A stretch of 8,446 nt of DNA from positions 1 through 8,446 of the forward strand of contig DAOTVD010000136.1 of the NCBI GenBank assembly GCA_034437075.1. The letters run 5' to 3'. Within the stretch, counting starts at the first letter, position 1. The number at the start of each line of letters is the position of its first letter. Positions 1-5,879 of the stretch are shown piece after piece. The translations under genes and the position numbers were made by a program. The notes under the pieces are model-generated. The model worked only from the letters and a program-made list of their open reading frames with translations. It was not told the DNA's origin and ran no database searches. This DNA is from DAOTVD01 sp034437075. GTDB taxonomy: Bacteria; Chloroflexota; Anaerolineae; Aggregatilineales; J027.

Positions 1-180
1 CAGCCGACGCCGCTAACCCTGCCGTCTCCAACGCAACAGCGGACGCCGCTAACCCTGCCGTCCCCGACGCAACAGCCGACGCCGCTAACCCTGCCGTCTC
101 CAACGCAACAGCGGACGCCGCTAACCCTGCCGTCCCCGACGCAACGGCGGACGCCGCTAACCCTGCCGTCCCCGACGCAA
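1..180 (+). repeat. Five in-frame 36-bp tandem repeats (12-residue units)
   Basis: Five head-to-tail 36-bp units run from the left edge (1-36, 37-72, 73-108, 109-144, 145-180). Units 1 and 3 are identical and units 2 and 4 are identical, so a 72-bp dimer has itself been duplicated exactly. Unit 5 differs from unit 2 by one base. In the frame of the downstream ATPase each unit encodes ADAANPAVPDAT or ADAANPAVSNAT. The unit length is a multiple of 3, so copy-number changes would keep the frame. The array probably continues left of the window. It likely encodes a flexible Ala/Pro/Asp linker. Confidence 0.95.
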
Positions 181-989
181 CGAAAGAGAAGAATAAAAAA
201 TACGCTTGTGAGGAGTGCCAGGATTTTGGGATGGTCTTGCCAGATTTAGAACCTGGCCACAGATTAGCTGGAAAAACCTTTCCCTGCCCAAATCCTCATT
301 GTCAGGCTGGACAGGCTGTTCGCCGAAAAACGTATGAACGCCAATTCAAGCAAAGCGGTGTTCCCTCGGCCTATCACAATCTCTCATTAGAGACCTTCGA
401 GGCGCTCGGGGTATCGTTGCAAGGCAAAGAATTGGCGATTGCGGCTTGTAAACTGTTCTCCCAACAATATAAGCAGGAATTCTCTGTCGAAGAAATTAGG
501 CGTTTAGCTGGGTTCGGAAGCAGCGTTTTAGACCACAACCATTCCAGTAACTCGCTTGTCTTTACAGGGGAACCCGGCGTGGGCAAAACGGGATTGGCTA
601 TCAGCATTGCGCATATGCTAATGCAAAACAGTGTCGCGGTACTTTACATCCGTGTGCAAGACTTGATAGGCAACATTCAAGAGACATACGGGCGCGATAA
701 TGGCCCCAAAGCGAGCGACTTGAAATACAGTGTTATAACCGCCCCGGTGGTCATCTTCGATGAGTTTAACCTACAACGCTATAGCTCTGACCGCATTGAA
801 ATTATGGAGTCTATCATACGCGGGCGCTATAACCGTAACTTGCCTTTTATTGCCACCACAAACCTAGACAAGAACACGTTCATGAGTACATGGAAACCTC
901 AGGTGGGCGATGTTGTGGCCACGGCACACTGGATTAAAGTGGGGGGGGTAAAGCTGCGCGGTAGTAACAGCATGGGTGAAATCAGTTAA
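3..989 (+). CDS. DnaC/DnaI/IstB-type AAA+ ATPase (putative helicase loader), 5' partial
   Basis: The frame is open from the first complete codon at position 3 to TAA at 987-989, so the gene starts upstream of the window. The ATG at 231 is only internal: starting there would cut a Cys cluster in half. Residues are numbered from position 3. Residues 1-60 are the 12-residue repeats. A zinc-finger-like C69-x2-C72-x22-C95-x4-C100 follows. The ATPase core has Walker A GEPGVGKT (189-196), Walker B VVIFDE (249-254), a GRY segment (264-266) and a sensor-1-like IATTN (283-287). It ends in HWIKVGGVKLRG, like the terminal G-x-x-LR segment of DnaC-type loaders. DnaC/DnaI proteins load the replicative helicase DnaB; IstB relatives assist IS21 transposases, but no IstA is visible here. 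The family call is firm. The helicase-loader role is inferred, and the unseen N-terminus might carry a DnaB/DnaD-interacting domain. A G8 run at 941-948 lies in codons near the C-terminus. Confidence 0.85.
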   Translation, partial: ADAANPAVSNATADAANPAVPDATADAANPAVSNATADAANPAVPDATADAANPAVPDATKEKNKKYACEECQDFGMVLPDLEPGHRLAGKTFPCPNPHCQAGQAVRRKTYERQFKQSGVPSAYHNLSLETFEALGVSLQGKELAIAACKLFSQQYKQEFSVEEIRRLAGFGSSVLDHNHSSNSLVFTGEPGVGKTGLAISIAHMLMQNSVAVLYIRVQDLIGNIQETYGRDNGPKASDLKYSVITAPVVIFDEFNLQRYSSDRIEIMESIIRGRYNRNLPFIATTNLDKNTFMSTWKPQVGDVVATAHWIKVGGVKLRGSNSMGEIS

Positions 990-3330
990 CGTTAAGACTA
1001 CCCAGGGGCACGAGGTTGTCTGGTTGATCGGCAACCTCCAAGCGTTCACCAGTGCGCCAATCATACAAAGCAACTGCCAGCGTATACAATCCGGGGGGTA
1101 GTTCTGCGGGCAATAGCAGCCCATGATGGTCGGCCACCGGTACCCCAGGCGCCCAGGTCGATGTCTGGTGAAAGCCGCCCCCTGGCACACTATCGCGGCT
1201 TATGACAAGCGCGCCATCGGCAGATAACAATTGCACGCTGACGTTATAGTCCTCTGCAAGAGGGGCGACGGTCAGCCACTCCAATGAGAGGGGCACTACT
1301 TCACCCGGCGCCCTATGGGTGGGCAGATCATACCCCGTCAGGGTGATATGTTCCCCGAATGCTTGGGGCGTTTGGGGCGAAATATAGGATGTGTTGTAGG
1401 GCGCGTCATAGCTCGGTGCGGGGAGCGCCGCAAACCGTAGCAATCGCACATCAGCGGCATATTCCCAATTGCCGACCGCGTAAAAATGCTGCGCCAGATA
1501 GGCTTCCACCGGGCGATAGGCCCAGGGATGAAACGGCCCTTGGCGCTCGATGATCCAGATAGTCTCGTATTGGCGTGCCGCGTAAGCCAGCAGGTATTCG
1601 ATTTCGTATTGAAGGCGCGCCTCAGGTGCCTCAGCAAAAGCCTGAGGCGGGGCCGTTGGGCTGTAACGCTCGCCCACAGGATGGGGTAATGTGGCCCACG
1701 GGGCTGCCCCTCGATAGTGATTCAAAAAATAAGCACGGTATGTCGGATCGACCAGTAAAACGAGGTCATCGGATTGCGTATGGGCTTCTAAATGCTCGCG
1801 CAATGTGGCCAACTCGGTCCGATTTGCCCCTACGCGCGGGTCCCCATTCAAGCTCAGTAATGTGATTCCAAACACAACCGGCACTAGCATAGCGCTCAGA
1901 GCCACGTAACGGCCCCGCCAACGCGCCAAAACCAATCCGCCTACGAGCATCAGGCCAAAACCCGCAAAAACGCCCCACGGCGTTTCTAGGGCTGTCCAGG
2001 CTAGGGGCGGTGTTTCTGTGCCCAAAGCGCGAAGTTGGCGAAACCACATCGTATAGTGCAGGGACCAGGTACCCTCGTTGTAAAGGGCGGGGAGGGTCTC
2101 CGCGCCAAACAAGTTTTGCATTTCACGATAGTAATGCTCAATAGGGACGAATACGCCACTCATTTGCACCAGCAGAGAAAACATACTTACTGAGCCGATA
2201 CCCAGTAGCCACCAGCGGCGCGAGGGTGTCTGGGCGACATGTTGTAAACAGGGCAATAGCAACAAGCCCATAACGGGCACAACATGCAATATATAGCGTG
2301 TGCCCCAACCGCGCCCACCGTGCCAATCCCAACCACCTAAGCCATAGCCCAAGGTCACGCTCAGGAGCAAGACGAAGGGCGCGAAGGCCAAACGCCAATG
2401 ATGCTGGCGCCAGGCGAACCATGCCCCTGGTAATGCCAACAACAAGATAGGGCTTGTGGCCCACAAGCTACGTCCTGGGCTGATGAGATATGCGCCAGCT
2501 ACGGTGGTGATGTAATTCACCGAAAAATCAGTTTGGATGCGCAGAATATACATGCGCGGATTAAAACGATCGAATTGTGGAAAATAGGTGCTGATGATAA
2601 GCGAGAGGATACCTACAACCACGGTAAATAGCGCAGATATTCCCAGCACACGTTGCCAGGTCGCGCGTTGCATCTGGGCTGGAATAAGTAGCACCACCAA
2701 TGCCGGAAGCATCAGCACAGCGGCAACTTTGGTGAGCAAGGCCAGACTTACCACACCGACTAAGGCTAGCCACCACCCCAGGCTGTGATGTTGGGCGATG
2801 CGTAAGGCAAACCAACAAGCCAAGATCGTCCAAAAAGCTAAGAGCGGTTCGCGGAAATACGTCTGGCTATATGGCCAGAGCATACTCCCCACCCCCAGCA
2901 AGCCGACGACCATCAGATTTAGGCTAACGGCGTAGCCTAAGTCACGACCGATAGCATAGACCACCCCTAAAATGGCCACCGTGACAAAGATATTCTGCAT
3001 CCAAACCGTGTGTAACATGCCCACAGAAGGCACTATATAGGCCAACGCATAAAGCCCTGCTCCCAAGATACTGTGCAAGGGCTCGTGTTGAGAGGCTCTC
3101 CACGGTGGTTCTATGACAAAGTAGGTATCTTCCGAAACGGGGCGTTCGTGATATAGGCTGACAATATCTAGGGTGCCATACCGAATTAGCGATTCGCTGC
3201 TGGAAAACAGCAGCAATTCATCCGCTGAGATGGACGCACCGCGATAGGTGGCCAAATACACGCCAGAAAACACCAACAAGAGGGCAACACCGATATGCCA
3301 ACGAGGTAAAGATGATAAACGCTTTTGCAT
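982..3330 (-). CDS. Polytopic GT-C (GT39/ArnT-like) glycosyltransferase with soluble C-terminal half
   Basis: This 782-residue membrane protein resembles the PMT/ArnT-like (GT39-type) enzymes that move sugars from polyprenyl-phosphate carriers on the outer face of the membrane. A first hydrophobic helix (about 12-29) is followed by an external loop with ISADE (D37, E38), at the place where GT-C enzymes carry their catalytic acidic pair. A conserved-looking HEPLHSILG segment is at 82-90. About a dozen further hydrophobic stretches run to about residue 493, and a GGWDWHGGRGWGTRY motif (332-346) resembles the late loop of this superfamily. Residues 497-640 form a soluble domain. The last 120 or so residues (LTGYDL... 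to YTLAVALYDW) look like a beta-sandwich that would face outside. Donor and acceptor cannot be told from sequence; a cell-surface glycan role is inferred. The start lies directly downstream of an extended -10 promoter, so the mRNA may be leaderless. Confidence 0.8.
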   Translation of the reverse strand: MQKRLSSLPRWHIGVALLLVFSGVYLATYRGASISADELLLFSSSESLIRYGTLDIVSLYHERPVSEDTYFVIEPPWRASQHEPLHSILGAGLYALAYIVPSVGMLHTVWMQNIFVTVAILGVVYAIGRDLGYAVSLNLMVVGLLGVGSMLWPYSQTYFREPLLAFWTILACWFALRIAQHHSLGWWLALVGVVSLALLTKVAAVLMLPALVVLLIPAQMQRATWQRVLGISALFTVVVGILSLIISTYFPQFDRFNPRMYILRIQTDFSVNYITTVAGAYLISPGRSLWATSPILLLALPGAWFAWRQHHWRLAFAPFVLLLSVTLGYGLGGWDWHGGRGWGTRYILHVVPVMGLLLLPCLQHVAQTPSRRWWLLGIGSVSMFSLLVQMSGVFVPIEHYYREMQNLFGAETLPALYNEGTWSLHYTMWFRQLRALGTETPPLAWTALETPWGVFAGFGLMLVGGLVLARWRGRYVALSAMLVPVVFGITLLSLNGDPRVGANRTELATLREHLEAHTQSDDLVLLVDPTYRAYFLNHYRGAAPWATLPHPVGERYSPTAPPQAFAEAPEARLQYEIEYLLAYAARQYETIWIIERQGPFHPWAYRPVEAYLAQHFYAVGNWEYAADVRLLRFAALPAPSYDAPYNTSYISPQTPQAFGEHITLTGYDLPTHRAPGEVVPLSLEWLTVAPLAEDYNVSVQLLSADGALVISRDSVPGGGFHQTSTWAPGVPVADHHGLLLPAELPPGLYTLAVALYDWRTGERLEVADQPDNLVPLGSLNVN
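986..995. other. Palindrome at the tail-to-tail gene overlap
   Basis: TTAACGTTAA is a perfect 10-bp palindrome covering the ATPase stop codon (TAA, 987-989) and codons just before the glycosyltransferase stop (TGA on the minus strand, 982-984). The two genes overlap by 8 bp (982-989). No hairpin with a T-run is present, so I see no intrinsic terminator for either gene here. The palindrome may simply be the consequence of two stop regions sharing sequence. Confidence 0.5.
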
Positions 3331-3338
3331 AGCCGCGC

Positions 3339-3347
3339 ATTATAGCA
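3339..3347 (-). promoter_or_regulatory. Extended -10 promoter for the glycosyltransferase gene
   Basis: On the minus strand the sequence reads TGCTATAAT, a consensus -10 hexamer with the TGn extension. Only 8 nt (3331-3338) separate it from the ATG at 3330-3328. Transcription would start at or within a few bases of the start codon, predicting a leaderless or near-leaderless mRNA; there is no room for a Shine-Dalgarno site. No good -35 is seen, which is common with extended -10 promoters. The glycosyltransferase therefore probably does not depend on the photolyase operon upstream. Confidence 0.6.
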
Positions 3348-3373
3348 GAGCGTTTCTCTTATGGTGGCGATGC

Positions 3374-3402
3374 TCCCCCGCCGTTTAGCTCACGGCGGGG
3401 GA
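3374..3402. other. Perfect 10-bp GC-rich hairpin over the photolyase-like stop codon
   Basis: TCCCCCGCCG (3374-3383) is exactly complementary to CGGCGGGGGA (3393-3402), with a 9-nt loop that contains the TGA stop of the minus-strand photolyase-like gene. No T-run follows on either strand, so it is not a standard intrinsic terminator. It could stabilise the 3' end of the operon mRNA, slow the ribosome at termination, or act as a Rho-associated stop before the next promoter at 3339-3347. Confidence 0.6.
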
Positions 3403-4673
3403 TACATGGCGAGACGTTCCGCTTTGCGCCAAAAACGCGAAAAACGTTTTAGGTCAAACTGGGCAGCGCTATCAATAAACGGTTCATCAAAGACCCTATG
3501 CAGCTTCAAGCCGCGCGCTTCCAAACCGAAGGCGATATCATCAAAGCGCGGGCTCGGGCTATCCGTCGTGATGATTGTTTCTGTGCCTTGGGCGGCGGCA
3601 AACTCAGCTAGGCGCGTTACGACATCCCCACGCTGGATGGTAATGGGCAGTTCTAGCAAGGTTTCATACAAAAAAACGAGGCGTTTCAGGCTCAGGTTAT
3701 AATCCGCGAGGAGCGCATCGTCCCAAACCCACAACGCGGGCGCGGTGGGATAGGCCCGTAAGGCCGGGTTATAAGGGCTCAGCGCGTCACCATGTACCCA
3801 GACCACGACATTATCGCTGGGGAGCGTTTCATCATAGGGTATCCAGCGCTCAGCGCGGGGGGTGTGCTGAGGCTGGGGTGCGCCTTGCTCATCTCGAAAG
3901 AGCTTGTCTTGCAGGCTTTCGTAGCTGCCTTCGAAATCACAACGGCCATACAGCGGACAAGCCTTGCAATAGACGCCATCTGTATATTTTTCAAGATTCT
4001 GCCGATTGAACATATACGGCTTATGGCTAAATGTGCTGGCGACCCACTGCCACGATAGGTTATTGCTGGCCGGGTCACCATCCAGCAAATGTTGCAAGAA
4101 CCACCGCGCGCCCGCCTGCCATTTGACGCGCCGCCAGTGCACCACATAGGCCGCCAACCACATGCGCGCGTGGTTATGCAGATACCCCGTGCGATGCAAA
4201 TCACGCGCGAAAGCATCCATGCACGCTAAGCCTGTTTCCCCCTGTGTGATGTCGTCGGGCAGTTCGCCTGCGTAGTCATTCGGGCGCCAGCCTGTTTTGT
4301 AAGGCTCGCGATCTTGCCAGATGCCATTCCCTAACTGCTCGTAGGCGCGCTGAAAGTAATCATGCCAGGCGAGCTCTTGCACCAGCTTCTTAGCTTGTTG
4401 TTTATCACGCACTTTATCGAAAGCCACCGCGCGCACTTCGTTCAATGTGAGCACCCCATGCCGGATATAGGGTGATAAGCGGGTGACCGCACCGTCCAAA
4501 AAATTACGGTTTTTGCCATAGCGGGAAGGATCAATGGCCCGTAAGGCAGCCTCGGCAGCCAGGCGTCCGCCGCGCGTCGGGCTAATGTCGTCGTCAAAAG
4601 GCGCGAACGTCTCGCGAACATACGCGATAAGGGCAGCACGGTCGGCAAAATCGCGCGGCAAAGTATCAGACAT
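3390..4673 (-). CDS. Photolyase/cryptochrome-like FAD protein, apparently circularly permuted, with four cysteines
   Basis: This 427-residue protein has the helical FAD-binding photolyase domain at its N-terminus. Visible motifs are TRLSPYIRHG (64-73), ELAWHDYFQRAY (100-111), RTGYLHNHARMWLA (161-174) and LLDGDPASNNLSWQWVAST (196-214); the last contains N205, at the place of the Asn near flavin N5 in photolyases. Residues 287-400 then look like the antenna-type alpha/beta domain that normally comes first: VVVWVHGDALSPYNPAL, then WVWDD, then LKRLVFLYETLLEL, then IQRGD. The order of domains is thus swapped. The only cysteines are C151, C236, C239 and C245 (YCKACPLYGRCDF). This order recalls FeS-BCP photolyases (Agrobacterium PhrB: C350, C438, C441, C454), so a [4Fe-4S] cluster is plausible but inferred. 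DNA repair versus light or redox sensing cannot be decided from sequence. The start has a good Shine-Dalgarno site and overlaps the DUF2256 gene. Confidence 0.85.
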   Translation of the reverse strand: MSDTLPRDFADRAALIAYVRETFAPFDDDISPTRGGRLAAEAALRAIDPSRYGKNRNFLDGAVTRLSPYIRHGVLTLNEVRAVAFDKVRDKQQAKKLVQELAWHDYFQRAYEQLGNGIWQDREPYKTGWRPNDYAGELPDDITQGETGLACMDAFARDLHRTGYLHNHARMWLAAYVVHWRRVKWQAGARWFLQHLLDGDPASNNLSWQWVASTFSHKPYMFNRQNLEKYTDGVYCKACPLYGRCDFEGSYESLQDKLFRDEQGAPQPQHTPRAERWIPYDETLPSDNVVVWVHGDALSPYNPALRAYPTAPALWVWDDALLADYNLSLKRLVFLYETLLELPITIQRGDVVTRLAEFAAAQGTETIITTDSPSPRFDDIAFGLEARGLKLHRVFDEPFIDSAAQFDLKRFSRFWRKAERLAMYPPP

Positions 4674-4687
4674 GGGGATGATCCTCT
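4666..4687 (-). promoter_or_regulatory. Shine-Dalgarno site and ATGTCTGA start/stop overlap (translational coupling)
   Basis: On the minus strand, AGAGGA (4687-4682) lies 8 nt before the photolyase-like ATG (4673-4671). The upstream DUF2256 frame ends in TGA at 4668-4666, giving the 8-nt overlap ATGTCTGA. The ribosome site of the second gene therefore lies inside the first gene. Such an arrangement usually means the two proteins are made together by coupled translation. Confidence 0.75.
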
Positions 4688-4833
4688 TTCGGCTTCAGGG
4701 TATTTCGGCGGCGGCGGCAGCGCTCGCTACAATAGATGACGCTATCCCAGTGACGGGCCCATTTTTTGCGCCATGTGAACGGGCGCTCGCATACTGGGCA
4801 TACTTTCTCAGGAAGTGGGGCTGGGGGGGGCAT
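4666..4833 (-). CDS. DUF2256 small zinc-finger protein
   Basis: This 55-residue protein reads MPPPAPLPEK, then CPVC-ERPFTWRKKW, and later YCSERCRRRRN. The CxxC...CxxxC spacing and the FTWRKKW segment match DUF2256, a family of roughly 50-residue bacterial proteins without a known function. The four cysteines probably bind zinc, and the Arg-rich tail could contact nucleic acid. The frame stays open to an ATG at 4893, but the start at 4833 gives the usual family length, leaves room for a promoter (4860-4888) and has a weak GAGATGG ribosome site. It is the first gene of an operon with the photolyase-like gene. I recall DUF2256 genes next to photolyase/cryptochrome genes in other bacteria, which would support a shared role. 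Directly after its ATG the gene carries a run of eight C on the coding strand (4823-4830). Confidence 0.8.
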   Translation of the reverse strand: MPPPAPLPEKVCPVCERPFTWRKKWARHWDSVIYCSERCRRRRNTLKPKEDHPHV

Positions 4834-4859
4834 AAATCCATCTCGTTTAATGTGTTTAG

Positions 4860-4888
4860 AATGTATCAAACGTGCTGAGCAATGTCGA
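4860..4888 (-). promoter_or_regulatory. Promoter for the DUF2256-photolyase operon
   Basis: On the minus strand, TCGACA (4888-4883; five of six bases match TTGACA) is followed by a 17-bp spacer and TACATT (4865-4860; four of six match TATAAT), with a TGn extension before the -10. The predicted start lies about 20 nt upstream of the ATG at 4833. The site is placed between two divergent genes, which supports the chosen starts for both. Confidence 0.5.
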
Positions 4889-4918
4889 ATCATGCTTTCG
4901 GTGGCGGCAGTGCTGCGC

Positions 4919-4924
4919 TATGAT
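4919..4924 (+). promoter_or_regulatory. Possible -10 box for the HNH gene
   Basis: TATGAT lies 6 nt before the ATG at 4931, and no clear Shine-Dalgarno site is seen there. If used, the mRNA would be leaderless, as predicted for the glycosyltransferase gene. No convincing -35 was found, so this is a weak call. Confidence 0.3.
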
Positions 4925-4930
4925 GGCCCT

Positions 4931-5743
4931 ATGTGGCCTAATGTTGATGACCTAAAACGCCAACTCGCTAGCTTGCACCCCGCTGAATCCCGCGCTGCTT
5001 GGGATGACCTGCACGCACTGGGCGCTATTCAGGAGGGCGCCTTGCGCGGTATTCGCCTGGTCGATGTCGATCTTTCTGGCGTGGTGATGGATGGCGCGAA
5101 TTTAGCTCAGGCCGAATTGATTCGGGTGCGCTTAACTGAGGGCCATATCTTTCGCGCGGATTTCTCTGGGGCACGTTTGGATTCATGCCATTTGGCCCAT
5201 ACATTTTGGGATACAACCAACCTCCGGCGCACGGATTTTATCAATAGCCATTTGGCTGGCGCCGAAATGATGAACATCGAAGCCGATACATCCACGCGCT
5301 TGCCAGATGCCTCATTTTGGCAACACCCCACCGACTGGCTGCGCTTTACGGATACGGAACATTCGGGGTATCGGTCCTATGCGGATAATAAACAATGGTG
5401 GCATGTCTTGCGGGGGCGACTAGCAACCGCTGCCGCGCGGGTGTTGCCTGGAGTAGATAGTGATTTGACATTAGAAGACCTGGATGCGCTCTATCAGCAT
5501 AGTGGCGGGCGCTGTCATTATTGCGGCATGGGGCTTGATGCATACGGCGAAAATAGCTGGACATTGGATCATGTGGTGCCGCTGGCGGCAGGGGGGGCAA
5601 ACACGCGCAAAAATGTCGTTGTGGCGTGCCGAGCGTGTAACCTGGCCAAGCGGGATATGCCGTATAAAACATTTTTAGCGCAGCAACAAGCCCGCGCGAC
5701 TTATCGTCAGATGCGCCTGTGGGATGACGCGGAGAGGGATTAG
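4931..5743 (+). CDS. Pentapeptide-repeat/HNH endonuclease fusion protein
   Basis: From the ATG at 4931 this is a 270-residue protein. Residues about 38-114 follow a pentapeptide pattern with Leu/Phe every fifth residue (VDLSG, ANLAQ, ADFSG, ARLDS, TNLRR, TDFIN, SHLAG), expected to form a right-handed quadrilateral beta-helix. A linker (115-180) rich in Trp and Tyr follows. The C-terminus is an HNH nuclease domain: C195-x2-C198 and C233-x2-C236 (structural zinc), LDHVVPLAAGG with general base H214, N228, and the CNLAKRD end (N237). HNH enzymes of this type cut DNA. The pentapeptide helix may bind protein or mimic DNA, as in Qnr/MfpA proteins. The frame is open upstream to an ATG at 4766, but that would run through the divergent DUF2256 gene, and the first 55 residues fit no domain. 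The biological role is unknown: defence, mobile-element activity or repair are all possible. A G7 run (5591-5597) falls in the HNH core. Confidence 0.8.
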   Translation: MWPNVDDLKRQLASLHPAESRAAWDDLHALGAIQEGALRGIRLVDVDLSGVVMDGANLAQAELIRVRLTEGHIFRADFSGARLDSCHLAHTFWDTTNLRRTDFINSHLAGAEMMNIEADTSTRLPDASFWQHPTDWLRFTDTEHSGYRSYADNKQWWHVLRGRLATAAARVLPGVDSDLTLEDLDALYQHSGGRCHYCGMGLDAYGENSWTLDHVVPLAAGGANTRKNVVVACRACNLAKRDMPYKTFLAQQQARATYRQMRLWDDAERD

Positions 5744-5879
5744 GTGGCCAAGTGCTGAATTTATATAGGATTTCAATCGGGTTTTAATCGGTATTTGATA
5801 GCCCGTGGGTATACTTTTCGTATCAGGATTATGCAACGCTGACGAACAACAAATCACTCCGACAGCCTATAATCCGTGA

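Noticed and set aside
1..180. Possible CRISPR array at the left edge
   Set aside because: Units are directly adjacent without unique spacers, differ by a few bases and keep the reading frame of the ATPase, so they are coding tandem repeats.
3..989. IS21 IstB transposition helper
   Set aside because: The ATPase core would fit, but no IstA gene, terminal inverted repeats or target duplication is visible, and the N-terminal repeats and Cys motif are not typical of IstB. IstA upstream of the window cannot be excluded.
1338..2833. Several open frames of 60-110 codons on both strands inside the glycosyltransferase gene
   Set aside because: They have no ribosome sites or recognisable domains and lie fully within a well-supported 782-codon membrane-protein gene.
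3374..3402. Intrinsic terminator after the photolyase-like gene
   Set aside because: The stem is strong, but there is no T-run on either strand, so it is listed only as a hairpin.
3779..4216. Open frame of 145 codons overlapping the photolyase-like gene on the same strand
   Set aside because: The main frame carries all the photolyase motifs; this one shows none and is a GC-rich frame shadow.
4766..4930. N-terminal extension of the HNH protein
   Set aside because: It would overlap the divergent DUF2256 gene, matches no domain, and a start at 4931 gives a compact protein with a separate control region.
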